From the NCBI GenBank assembly GCA_903835555.1, contig CAILNN010000181.1, forward strand, positions 1 through 38,689: a DNA stretch of 38,689 bases, in the 5' to 3' direction. The notes beneath the pieces are model-generated. The model saw nothing but the letters and a program-made list of their open reading frames with translations. It was not told where the DNA came from and did no database searches. Every line of letters begins with the position of its first letter. Within the stretch, counting starts at the first letter, position 1. Below, one piece after another: positions 1-7,667 of the stretch. The position numbers and the translations under genes were made by a program. This stretch comes from an uncultured Verrucomicrobiota bacterium. Its GTDB lineage: Bacteria; Verrucomicrobiota; Verrucomicrobiia; Limisphaerales; UBA9464.

Positions 1-1
1 A

Positions 2-400
2 GCCATCATCCACTTGAGTGAAGGAGAGGAGGGGAACCTGACCGATGCCATGGCCAAGTATCGCCTCTGGGTCTTTGGGGAAGGGATGGTCGAAGGGGTT
101 CAAGGACCGGATGGACCGACTATCCGACCGGGCATTGATCCTGAAAAGGTTCGGGAAGTATTCGCCAAGAAGGGCCAGTTGTCTTGGGGCGATTATGTCC
201 GCTGTCGGGTTCGCTACTTTACTGATGGAGCTGTGATTGGCAGTCGGGCTTGGGTGGATCTAGTTTTTGAGCAGCATCGCCAGAGGTTTGGACCCAAGCG
301 GAAGGATGGGGCGAGGAAATTTCGCCATTTGGCTGGCGAGGCTGTGTTTGGATTGCGGGATCTAAAAATCGCGCCAGTGCAATCTCCGTGCGTCGTCTGA
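2..400 (+). CDS. C-terminal part of a probable REP-associated (RAYT, Y1) transposase, cut by window edge
   Basis: The reading frame is open to the left window edge, so only about the last 132 codons are visible; the TTG at 14 is not a convincing start. The visible part contains the stretch VRYFTDGAVIGSR, then FGPKRKDGARKFR, and an end containing GLRDL. From memory this matches the C-terminal region of the IS200/IS605-like RAYT proteins common in Verrucomicrobia, which are single-copy Y1 transposases linked to REP palindromes. The catalytic HUH motif and Tyr would lie upstream of the window and cannot be checked. It runs convergently towards queA with about 70 bases between the stop codons. 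The palindromic repeats elsewhere in the window fit a genome with active or past RAYT activity, but no link to this particular protein can be shown. Confidence 0.55.
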   Translation, partial: AIIHLSEGEEGNLTDAMAKYRLWVFGEGMVEGVQGPDGPTIRPGIDPEKVREVFAKKGQLSWGDYVRCRVRYFTDGAVIGSRAWVDLVFEQHRQRFGPKRKDGARKFRHLAGEAVFGLRDLKIAPVQSPCVV

Positions 401-469
401 AATCCGAAGTACTAGTATTTACTCATGGGAGAACAATCGATTCGTAAACCGGCGTTTGACTGACTATCT

Positions 470-1549
470 CTAAATGAGGAGCATGGCATCGCCGTAGCTG
501 AAGAAACGGAATTTTTCCCGGATGGCCTCCTGATAGGCTCTTAGAATCGTATCCCGACCCTCTGGATGTTGCCCGGGTGCCGCGAAAGCGCTTACCAGCA
601 TCAACAGGGTGCTTTGCGGAAGATGAAAATTGGTCAGCAAACCATCGATTGAACGGATCACGTGTGGGGGATGTATGAAAATTCGTGTGCGTCCCACGCC
701 GGCCACAAGATGGCCTTCGTTGGCCCGATAGACCGTTTCCAAGACTCTCACAGAAGTCGTGCCAATCGCCAACACCCGCCTCCCCTCCGCCTTGGCTCTC
801 TCATAGGCCATGGCCGTTGCCGTCGGTATTTCATACCATTCCTCATGCATGAGATGTCCTTCCACATGGTCAGCTTTGACGGGGGCAAAGGTTCCATGGC
901 CGACGTGAAGGGTGACAAATGCTATCTCAACACCTTCGCGCCCAACAGTCTCCAAAAGTTCCGTGGTAAAATGTAAGCCAGCCGTCGGTGCGGCCACCGA
1001 TCCGTCGCGTCGCGCGTAGACTGTCTGGTACCGATCTTGATCCAAGTCGGATGCACCCGTCTTGGGTCGCTGGATATAGGGAGGCAAAGGGATTTCCCCA
1101 ATCTCAGGCAAAGCCTCCAAAAGGTTTTTTGTCCCTGAAAAGGCTAGTCGGATATGCCCGTCATCCCGCTTTTCCAGCACGCTTCCAACCACCCTCGAAG
1201 GATTTCCATCCCGACCGAGTATCCTCACCTTCATCCCAAGGCGAATCCTTTTTCCTGGACGTACCATGGACCACCATTCCACAGGAGTCACCGCCTCCAG
1301 CAAGAGAAGTTCGATTTTCGCACCAGTGGACTCTTTAGTAGCTCTCAAACGGGCTGGAATGACCCGCGAATCATTGAAAATCAGTAGATCACCCCTTCGA
1401 AGCCAAGTCGGCAGGGACAAAAAGGGGTGAAACCCGAAATGTCCGCCTGCCCGATTGACCACCATGAGCCGGGAATCGCCTCTGCGCTCAGTCGGGTACT
1501 GGGCGATGAGTTCGGACGGCAGGTTATAGTCGAATTCAGCAGTTTCCAC
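470..1549 (-). CDS. queA: S-adenosylmethionine:tRNA ribosyltransferase-isomerase (queuosine synthesis)
   Basis: QueA transfers and isomerises the ribosyl part of SAM onto preQ1 at the wobble position of GUN-anticodon tRNAs, giving epoxyqueuosine in the cytoplasm. The 359-aa length is typical. The N-terminus has the family pattern FDYNLPSELIAQYP followed by RLMVVNR, the central part has FNDSRVIPARL and PTAGLHFT, and the C-terminal part has TNFHLPQSTLLMLVSAFAG-like sequence (here FAAPG). The start is GTG at 1547-1549, with only a weak purine-rich ribosome site ahead of it. It is transcribed divergently from mraZ, sharing a roughly 208-base spacer. No other queuosine gene is in the window, so this is a stand-alone copy. 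Identification is secure from sequence pattern alone. Confidence 0.95.
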   Translation of the reverse strand: METAEFDYNLPSELIAQYPTERRGDSRLMVVNRAGGHFGFHPFLSLPTWLRRGDLLIFNDSRVIPARLRATKESTGAKIELLLLEAVTPVEWWSMVRPGKRIRLGMKVRILGRDGNPSRVVGSVLEKRDDGHIRLAFSGTKNLLEALPEIGEIPLPPYIQRPKTGASDLDQDRYQTVYARRDGSVAAPTAGLHFTTELLETVGREGVEIAFVTLHVGHGTFAPVKADHVEGHLMHEEWYEIPTATAMAYERAKAEGRRVLAIGTTSVRVLETVYRANEGHLVAGVGRTRIFIHPPHVIRSIDGLLTNFHLPQSTLLMLVSAFAAPGQHPEGRDTILRAYQEAIREKFRFFSYGDAMLLI

Positions 1550-1757
1550 TTTCTTTCAAATCTTGAGTCGAAAGGCTTTCCGATATCGTTAAAGTTACTG
1601 AGCCAGCCTCTTGATGACATCGATTTACGCCCTTGCTCTCCGTCACCCAGTAAGAAAACGACAAAAAGATCAAGTCCAGTCGTCAAACTGTTTGACCTTT
1701 TAGTGAGTTTTTGGGAAAAATAGTAGTTGTTAGGCGAAATTTGTAGGATTCAGGGAA
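1550..1757. promoter_or_regulatory. Divergent spacer between queA and the dcw operon, with a 15-base perfect palindrome
   Basis: The spacer must hold the promoters of queA (leftwards) and mraZ (rightwards). At 1682-1696 there is a perfect inverted repeat, GTCAAAC-T-GTTTGAC. Its right half supplies TTTGAC (1691-1696), a good -35 match for a rightward sigma-70 promoter, but the best -10 match, AAAAAT at 1716-1721, is at a long 19-base spacing, so the promoter call is weak. The palindrome looks like an operator for a dimeric regulator. The direct TGGGN repeats that MraZ binds in other bacteria were not found in regular spacing. An AGGA ribosome site at 1745-1748 serves the mraZ ATG at 1758. Confidence 0.35.
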
Positions 1758-2276
1758 ATGGGTGACGCTCTCCAACAGGCAACGTCCGTGTCTGCCCCCG
1801 CGCTCCCGATTGGGATGCTTTCGGGGGATGACCTGACGTTTACTTGGAGGCATACCCACAAGCTCGATGCCCAAAAACGGGTTTCTTTTCCGGCTGAATG
1901 GCGTCCAGCAGACCCAAATTTCACATTCACACTCCTGTTGTGGGGGCATCCTAGCGCCGGACGCAAGTTCGCTTTTATCAAAGGCTTGCCTCAGCCCCGC
2001 TTTCGACAACTTCTCTCAAGGGTAGATTCCGGAACCCACGGGGACGAAGAGGTCAACGCCATGCGCCGTCGCCTGTTTAGTAACTCCATCATCCTCAAGC
2101 TCGATCCAACTGGCCGACTGTGTCTTCCCCCACAGATGGCCACCGATGCCAATTTAAACAAGGATGTCATTTTTCTGGGTGCCGGCGGCGAGTTTGAAAT
2201 CTGGGATCCTGAACTTCACGAGAAATGCATGGCGGCTGATGAAGCCGCCGCATCCAAGGCGATCACCAAAATCTAG
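1758..2276 (+). CDS. mraZ: MraZ, dcw-operon transcriptional regulator
   Basis: MraZ is an AbrB/SpoVT-fold DNA-binding protein that represses the division and cell-wall operon it heads. Two copies of the fold are visible: HKLDAQKRVSFPAEWRP (about residues 34-50) and LKLDPTGRLCLPPQM (about 113-127), the second followed by LGAGGEFEIW, which is characteristic. The 172-aa form uses ATG 1758; an internal ATG at 1815 would give 153 aa, closer to the usual 140-155, and the first 19 residues are not conserved-looking, so the later start is possible. First in a co-directional operon of about 16 kb; the next gene starts 3 bases after its stop. Autoregulation is known for the family but the operator here is not evident. 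Confidence 0.93.
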   Translation: MGDALQQATSVSAPALPIGMLSGDDLTFTWRHTHKLDAQKRVSFPAEWRPADPNFTFTLLLWGHPSAGRKFAFIKGLPQPRFRQLLSRVDSGTHGDEEVNAMRRRLFSNSIILKLDPTGRLCLPPQMATDANLNKDVIFLGAGGEFEIWDPELHEKCMAADEAAASKAITKI

Positions 2277-2279
2277 GTT

Positions 2280-2738
2280 ATGAACTGGAACAAAATCTGG
2301 CCATTTCGGAGCAATCGGTCATTGGGACAAGTGAGCCCGACCGCTGTCCAAAGGTCGCTCTTTGGCACATCGCCTATGCCAGGCCTCCCACCAGCGCCTG
2401 CGACGGCGACAGCTCCAAGTCTGACTCGCGGCATCATTTTGGACCGTCATACCGCTCGAACGATGCCCCGCAGTTGGCTCGGTCTATTCCTCGGTCAAAA
2501 CAGGCGCCGCGATGCAGGACCACGTCTCGTGCAGGGCGAATTCCGACTACGCGACGTAAGGCCGGTGAGAAACGAACTGCGCGAAGATGATATCGCTGTG
2601 ATTGAACGACGAACCTCCCGGGTGATCTGGGAGACTCCTGTTGCCGAGCGACCGCGCGATGACCAGGACTTGGCTTGGAATCGCCTCCGGGAACGCCGTC
2701 GCGAGCATGCCCTCGTTCACTCTGATACGGAGCCATGA
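2280..2738 (+). CDS. Unknown 152-aa basic protein between mraZ and rsmH
   Basis: I do not recognise this gene. It starts 3 bases after the mraZ stop and its TGA is directly followed by the rsmH ATG, so it is almost certainly translated as part of the dcw operon. The protein is rich in Arg and Pro, has no membrane segment or signal peptide, and has a Pro/Ala/Thr-rich N-terminal third (about residues 30-55) followed by a charged C-terminal half with a helix-like Arg/Glu pattern ending RLRERRREHALVHSDTEP. It has WPFRSNRSLG near the N-terminus. Nothing suggests an enzyme. Position suggests a role connected with division or wall synthesis, but this is only context. Coding reality is supported by packing without gaps on both sides; there is no homology evidence. 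Confidence 0.7.
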   Translation: MNWNKIWPFRSNRSLGQVSPTAVQRSLFGTSPMPGLPPAPATATAPSLTRGIILDRHTARTMPRSWLGLFLGQNRRRDAGPRLVQGEFRLRDVRPVRNELREDDIAVIERRTSRVIWETPVAERPRDDQDLAWNRLRERRREHALVHSDTEP

Positions 2739-3674
2739 ATGGAATTCTCACTAGGCCATCAGCCGGTTCTCCTGCAAGAAGTCATTTCTGCACTTCGACC
2801 GCAGTCGGGCGGACGCTATTTCGATGGCACCTGCGGGGGAGGCGGTCACAGCTTTGCCATTCTCGACGCCAGTCGGCCCGATGGTTGGCTGGATGCTTGC
2901 GACCGCGACGACGAAGCATTGGTGGCGGCCCGGACCTATCTGGCTCCCTTTGCCGGTCGGTTTGCCCTTCGTCAGGGCAATTTCTCGGAAGTAGACAAGT
3001 GGGTGCCCCATGGCAGTTGTCATGGAGTTCTATTGGACTTGGGCGTCAATTCCCATCAACTGACCAGCGATTACCGAGGCTTCAGTTTCCAGCACGAAAC
3101 CGCAGCTCTCGACATGCGGATGGACCGAAGCCGGGGGACGACGGCGGCGGATATCCTGAATCACTGGGAACCTGCCCAATTAGAGCGTCTTTTTTGGGAC
3201 AACGAAGAATCCCATGCGCGGCGCATCGTCCGCGTCATCATCGAAGTCCGAACGACGCGGCCGTTCGAAACCGTCGGTCAATTGGTGGATGCCGTCCGCC
3301 GCGCTGCGCCGGGACGCCCTGGACGAACCCATCCGGCGACCAAAGTCTTTCAAGCTCTGCGCATGGTCGTGAACGAGGAATTGCCATCCTTGCGGCAAGG
3401 ACTGCAATCGGCCATGCGCATTCTGGCCAAGCAGGGCATCCTGGCGGTCATCAGCTTTCATTCTGGAGAGGACCGCGTCGTGAAAGAATTCATGCGCCAA
3501 GAAGCGAGGGATTACGACCTTCCGCCCAACGAACCCGATTTACCGCATCTGCGTCGAATGCGTGCCCCGCGCGGGCGTCTGGTGGACCGCAAGGGGATCG
3601 AGCCATCCGAAAACGAAATTGCCGCAAATCCCCGCGCCCGCAGTGCTCGGTTACGGGTCCTGGAGAAACTTTGA
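2739..3674 (+). CDS. rsmH: 16S rRNA (cytosine1402-N4)-methyltransferase
   Basis: RsmH (MraW) methylates N4 of C1402 in the 16S rRNA decoding centre using SAM. The 311-aa protein has the N-terminal H-x-PVLLQEV pattern, the SAM-binding loop DGTCGGGGHS at residues 29-38, LLDLGVNSHQL, the HPATKVFQALRMVVNEEL block and SFHSGEDRVVK, all diagnostic. The family usually has SFHSLEDR; here Leu is Gly, a small change. The ATG at 2739 follows immediately after the TGA of the unknown upstream gene, which suggests coupled translation. A longer alternative frame begins at ATG 2735 but is a shadow. Its place second or third in the dcw operon is the standard one. Confidence 0.96.
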   Translation: MEFSLGHQPVLLQEVISALRPQSGGRYFDGTCGGGGHSFAILDASRPDGWLDACDRDDEALVAARTYLAPFAGRFALRQGNFSEVDKWVPHGSCHGVLLDLGVNSHQLTSDYRGFSFQHETAALDMRMDRSRGTTAADILNHWEPAQLERLFWDNEESHARRIVRVIIEVRTTRPFETVGQLVDAVRRAAPGRPGRTHPATKVFQALRMVVNEELPSLRQGLQSAMRILAKQGILAVISFHSGEDRVVKEFMRQEARDYDLPPNEPDLPHLRRMRAPRGRLVDRKGIEPSENEIAANPRARSARLRVLEKL

Positions 3675-3675
3675 A

Positions 3676-4068
3676 ATGAGTGGAAATCATCATCGGGAAG
3701 TGCAAGCCATGCGCTGGCACCTAATGGCGCTCGTGCTTCTTGGCGTTTCCTTGGTGGCCATTCTCACCGTCGGTATTGTCCTTCAACGTCAACGTCATCA
3801 ACGACTCGGATTTCAAAAAGTAACGCTGGAACAGCAGGTTCGCCGATTACAGGCCCAGGTCCAAATTCTCCGCGAACAGCGTGCGCGGGTGTCTTCGACC
3901 GAGGCCCTTCGCACCAATATGGTGCGGTTTGGTTTGGCTCTGACCAACGTTACTTCTGCTCAAAGACTGTTCGTCGAACGCCGCTCGGCACCGGTTGTTA
4001 CCCTGCCGCTTCCACCCGGCTCCTCCGCGTTAAGCCCCGTCCCACCCCTTGCAGCAGGTGCCCCATAA
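3676..4068 (+). CDS. ftsL: FtsL-like septum protein, single membrane pass with coiled coil
   Basis: A 130-aa bitopic protein occupying the standard ftsL position between rsmH and ftsI. It has a short cytoplasmic N-terminus, one membrane segment at about residues 15-36 (LMALVLLGVSLVAILTVGIV), then a heptad-like stretch (about 45-75, LEQQVRRLQAQVQILREQ) that would form the periplasmic coiled coil by which FtsL pairs with FtsB/DivIC, and a Pro-rich tail. FtsL sequence is poorly conserved, so the call rests on architecture and position. The ATG at 3676 lies one base after the rsmH TGA; a longer reading from 3562 overlaps rsmH and is not needed. Its TAA is followed one base later by the ftsI ATG. 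Confidence 0.75.
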   Translation: MSGNHHREVQAMRWHLMALVLLGVSLVAILTVGIVLQRQRHQRLGFQKVTLEQQVRRLQAQVQILREQRARVSSTEALRTNMVRFGLALTNVTSAQRLFVERRSAPVVTLPLPPGSSALSPVPPLAAGAP

Positions 4069-4069
4069 C

Positions 4070-6199
4070 ATGTCTGCACGCCCATCCCAACGACGATTCT
4101 GGTGGACAATTGGCTGCTTTGTCGCCGCTTTTGCTGTGCTGGCGGGACGTTTGGTTCAATTGCAAGTGATTGCACCGCGCCAGCCGAGTGAACATTCAGC
4201 AGATAATACCGAATATCGCGTCATTCGATCGGGGCGACGAGGATCAATCGTGGATGCCCATGGCGTTCCGCTAGTCCTATCCCGATACAGTGTTACTGTC
4301 CGGGCGGACCCGCTGAAGTTGGGGCCATTCAGTAGTGAGATGGCACGATTGGCAGCACCCGTCCTCGGCATTAGTGAGTCCGAGTTTCTCGCCCGTCTAC
4401 ACCCTGTACCAGTCGGCCCCATGACAAATGGGGCTGAGCGTATCCGGCGCAACTTGGGGATCGCCACGAACATCCCGCTCGAAACCTGGGAAAGCCTTGC
4501 CCAACTCCTACAGACCAATCGGTTTTCCGGCGACCTTCGGCTAGCTTTGGAACTGACCAACACCATTCACGCGGTGGCCGTACAGAAAAAACAAATTCCA
4601 TGGTGGGATATTGTTCGCAGACGTGAAGTCAGCCGCACTGCTGTTTCCCATCTTCAAGAACTGCGATCGCGCTACAAAGTCGTCCATAGCAATTCCGTGG
4701 AATGCTTGGCCAACGGGCTCTATCCCGAGGTTTTCGAAATGCGCGTTTACCCCCGCGAAGCCTTGGCCTCCCATGTCCTTGGATTTACCACCAACGGAAC
4801 ACCTCCTCCCGGAGCCGATCTCCGAACACCTCTTCCCGTCCACGGAGCCGCCGGTTTGGAACAACGATTCGACGCCGAGCTCCAGGGAGCAGCCGGCATC
4901 TTGGAAAGCCATCGTTTCGGCAACCGCGAATTGGTACCCCTCCGCCAGCGGGCGATGGCGGCGTCCGAAGGACTCAACATTGTTCTGAATCTCGATGCCA
5001 ATATTCAGGGAATGGTTGAGGAAGCTCTCGACTTTGGAGAGGAAACTCTCCACCCCAAGGCACTCTCTATTATTGTCGTGCGGCCACGAGACGGTGCCGT
5101 GCTCGCCCTCGGCAATCGCCCCACTTTTAACCCCAATTCCAGGCACTTTCCTTCGCTGGATGCCCTGCAAAATCGCGCCATCATGGCCCCGGCAGAGCCT
5201 GGATCCACCTTCAAGCTAGTCACCTACTCCGCCGCACTGGAGGAAGGGTTGGTGACCTTGGATTCCTCCATCAATTGCGAGCACGGCCATTGGTTGCCTC
5301 CGGGTATCAGGTATCCCGTACACGATGACCAAGGCGATCATCAAGACCTCACTACCGTGATCGAGGCGTTCGCACATTCGAGCAATGTCGGCGCGTCAAA
5401 ACTCGGGCTTGCCCTCGGGACAAACCGTTTTCGAGACTACATCTACAGGTTTGGGTATCTGGCCCGCACTGGCATCGAATGCGGAGAGGAGGGTGTATTC
5501 ACGAAATATATTAAAGGTCGCCCGACCCAATTGGCATTCCACGGCGAAGCAGGCGGTGGTGTGGTCCGTTGGGATGCCATCGCGGCGAGTCGTCTTCCCT
5601 ATGGCTACGGACTGTTTGCGACACCGCTCCAAACCTGTATGGCTGCTGCTGCCATTGCTAATCAAGGGGTATTGATGGCCCCCCAATTAGTTCGCCGATT
5701 GGAAACATCCGATGGCCGCATCGTTCGTGAATTCAAGCCGGTTGCCGTTCGTCGGGTCATCAAACCTTCGACTGCTGAGGCCATGACCAAAGCCATGCGC
5801 CAAGTGGTTTTAGGGGGGACAGGCAAGTCTGCGGCACTCGATGATTACGAGGTTTGTGGGAAGACCGGTACTAGCAAGAAAGTCGACCCAGCCACTCATG
5901 CCTATTCTTCCACACTTTACTATTCTAGTTTTGTCGGGTTTTTCCCCGTCGATGCCCCGGAAATCTGCATGATGATCAATGCCGACCAGCCGGCTGCAGT
6001 GGGCAAGGCCTACTACGGCGGCAAGGCGTGCGCACCGATTTTTAAGAAACTCGCGGTTGGTATCGCTGCCTATTTGGCGCTGCCACCTTCCGTTGCCCAC
6101 ACGAATCAAGCTGGGCTCTACCCGCTACCTGAACTGGATTCGGCCATTCAATTGACCGAAACGCGTCCTCCTTCCGCCCAACCACTTTTCCATCCTTGA
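4070..6199 (+). CDS. ftsI: Septal peptidoglycan transpeptidase (class B penicillin-binding protein)
   Basis: A 709-aa class B PBP that cross-links septal peptidoglycan together with FtsW. It has an N-terminal membrane anchor (about residues 10-31), a PBP dimerisation domain with RSGRRGSIVDAHGVPLV, and a transpeptidase domain with all three active-site motifs: S-x-x-K as STFK with Ser379/Lys382, S-x-N as SSN at 437-439, and KTG at 598-600. No PASTA repeats follow; the end is a short Pro-rich tail. The family is usually 550-650 aa, so this one is a little long, mainly in the region between the dimerisation and catalytic domains. I chose ATG 4070, one base after the ftsL stop, over an upstream TTG at 4049 that overlaps ftsL. 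The murE gene that usually follows is missing; murF starts 3 bases downstream. Confidence 0.94.
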   Translation: MSARPSQRRFWWTIGCFVAAFAVLAGRLVQLQVIAPRQPSEHSADNTEYRVIRSGRRGSIVDAHGVPLVLSRYSVTVRADPLKLGPFSSEMARLAAPVLGISESEFLARLHPVPVGPMTNGAERIRRNLGIATNIPLETWESLAQLLQTNRFSGDLRLALELTNTIHAVAVQKKQIPWWDIVRRREVSRTAVSHLQELRSRYKVVHSNSVECLANGLYPEVFEMRVYPREALASHVLGFTTNGTPPPGADLRTPLPVHGAAGLEQRFDAELQGAAGILESHRFGNRELVPLRQRAMAASEGLNIVLNLDANIQGMVEEALDFGEETLHPKALSIIVVRPRDGAVLALGNRPTFNPNSRHFPSLDALQNRAIMAPAEPGSTFKLVTYSAALEEGLVTLDSSINCEHGHWLPPGIRYPVHDDQGDHQDLTTVIEAFAHSSNVGASKLGLALGTNRFRDYIYRFGYLARTGIECGEEGVFTKYIKGRPTQLAFHGEAGGGVVRWDAIAASRLPYGYGLFATPLQTCMAAAAIANQGVLMAPQLVRRLETSDGRIVREFKPVAVRRVIKPSTAEAMTKAMRQVVLGGTGKSAALDDYEVCGKTGTSKKVDPATHAYSSTLYYSSFVGFFPVDAPEICMMINADQPAAVGKAYYGGKACAPIFKKLAVGIAAYLALPPSVAHTNQAGLYPLPELDSAIQLTETRPPSAQPLFHP

Positions 6200-6202
6200 A
6201 CC

Positions 6203-7666
6203 ATGGAACCATTTCCCCTCCAGTTTTTTGCTGATGCCGCCGGTGCAGAACTGATCGCCGCGCAGCCACTCTCCATGGTCCGGCGGATTACCACCGATTC
6301 GCGCCAGGTCCAGTCAGGTGATCTATTTGTCGCCCTTCGCGGTGACCGCTTTGACGGTCATGATTATCTGGAATCGGTCCATCGACAGGGGGGATATGCT
6401 TTAATTTCAACAGCTTGGCGCAATCGGGCTCCAGTTGATCTTCCTCGATTAGTAGTCGACTCCCCCCGTTCGGCCTACGCCCGGCTCGCCCATGCATACC
6501 GACGTCAATTCAACCTGCCGGTCATCTGCATTGCCGGTTCGAACGGAAAAACGACCACCAAGGAAATGGTTGCTGCGTTGCTCAGTGCCGGAATCTGCAC
6601 CTTGAAAAGCGAGGCAAGCTTTAACAACGATATCGGACTTCCCGCTTCTCTCCTCAGGATTGAGCGTCGCCATCAAGCAGGCGTTTTTGAGGTGGGCACC
6701 AATCACCCGGGTGAGTTGGCCCCATTGGTTCGATTGGCTGCTCCCAGGATTGGCGTTCTGACCAGCATCGGTCGGGAACATCTCGAATTCTTTGGCGACT
6801 TGGCGGGAGTGGCGGCAGAAGAAGGTGCTCTCGCCGAGTGGCTGCCGTCGGCTGCCCTGGGTGGATTGCTGGTGATTCAAGGGGAATGCGCTTTCGCCAG
6901 TCATGTCGCCGCTCGGACATCTGCCCGGGTCATCCGCGTCGGATTTGCCGCAAACCAGGCTTGGCGCCCCGAGATTAAATCCGTCGGTTGGTCTGGCACT
7001 CGGTTTACCGTTCAGTCGCCAGTGCCTGGATGGAGTGGCGAGTGGTTGCTTCCATTGCCAGGTCGTCATTCCGTTTCCAATGCTGTCCTGGCGATGGTTG
7101 TCGCAAGTGAACTGGGGATCGACCCGGTTGCAGCGCGCCAGGCGCTAGCTTCGTTCGTTCCCGCTCAACGCAGACTCAATCTCCGCGTTGCTGCGGGAGT
7201 ACGCGTCATCGACGACAGCTACAACGCCAATGCCGATTCCGTTCTTGCCGCGCTGCAAACCCTTGCCGATCTCCCATGTTCGGGCCGCCGGGTGGCGGTG
7301 CTTGGAGACATGGCGGAACTGGGACGCATGACCGAGACCGCGCATGCGGAAGTCGGACGGGCTGCAGCGCGGTTGGGCATAGATGCCGTTTTTGCCATCG
7401 GTTCACATGCGCCAGTGACTGCCGAAGCCGCCGGTGCCTCGCGTTCACGCGTGTTTCGACACGTCGACGCTGTTCTCCCGGCCCTGTCCGATTATGTCCG
7501 GGAAGGCGATGCCCTGTTGATTAAGGCTTCCAGGTCCAGCGGCTTGGAGCGGGTTACCGAAGGGTTACTCTCGTATCTGGACCGGCGCACTTGTCAGGAT
7601 TCCGATCAGACGTCAGTCGCTTCTTTGAGCACTCACGCTCACGGATATCCTCTTGTCTTAGCCTGA
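6203..7666 (+). CDS. murF: UDP-N-acetylmuramoyl-tripeptide:D-alanyl-D-alanine ligase
   Basis: MurF adds the D-Ala-D-Ala dipeptide to UDP-MurNAc-tripeptide, the last cytoplasmic precursor step. The 487-aa protein has the N-terminal TTDSRQVQSGDLFVALRG block, the ATP loop AGSNGKTTTKE at residues 111-121 (the Ser and TTTKE favour MurF over MurE), SFNNDIGLPASLL, EVGTNHPGEL, and in the C-terminal domain DDSYNANADS and LGDMAELG. Start ATG 6203 is 3 bases after ftsI. It is the only Mur ligase in the cluster: murE, murD and murC are not present. The last 25 residues are Ser/His-rich and look like a non-conserved tail. It is followed one base later by mraY. Confidence 0.95.
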   Translation: MEPFPLQFFADAAGAELIAAQPLSMVRRITTDSRQVQSGDLFVALRGDRFDGHDYLESVHRQGGYALISTAWRNRAPVDLPRLVVDSPRSAYARLAHAYRRQFNLPVICIAGSNGKTTTKEMVAALLSAGICTLKSEASFNNDIGLPASLLRIERRHQAGVFEVGTNHPGELAPLVRLAAPRIGVLTSIGREHLEFFGDLAGVAAEEGALAEWLPSAALGGLLVIQGECAFASHVAARTSARVIRVGFAANQAWRPEIKSVGWSGTRFTVQSPVPGWSGEWLLPLPGRHSVSNAVLAMVVASELGIDPVAARQALASFVPAQRRLNLRVAAGVRVIDDSYNANADSVLAALQTLADLPCSGRRVAVLGDMAELGRMTETAHAEVGRAAARLGIDAVFAIGSHAPVTAEAAGASRSRVFRHVDAVLPALSDYVREGDALLIKASRSSGLERVTEGLLSYLDRRTCQDSDQTSVASLSTHAHGYPLVLA

Positions 7667-7667
7667 T

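Noticed and set aside
1700..1830. MraZ-binding direct repeats (TGGGN at regular spacing)
   Set aside because: TGGG occurs at 1712, 1760 and 1811 but not at the regular 10-base spacing expected of an MraZ operator.
2735..3679. 314-codon frame overlapping all of rsmH, with ATGA at the upstream stop
   Set aside because: Composition is Arg/Ser/Pro-rich without any domain, and rsmH in the other frame is unmistakable. It is a shadow of coding bias.
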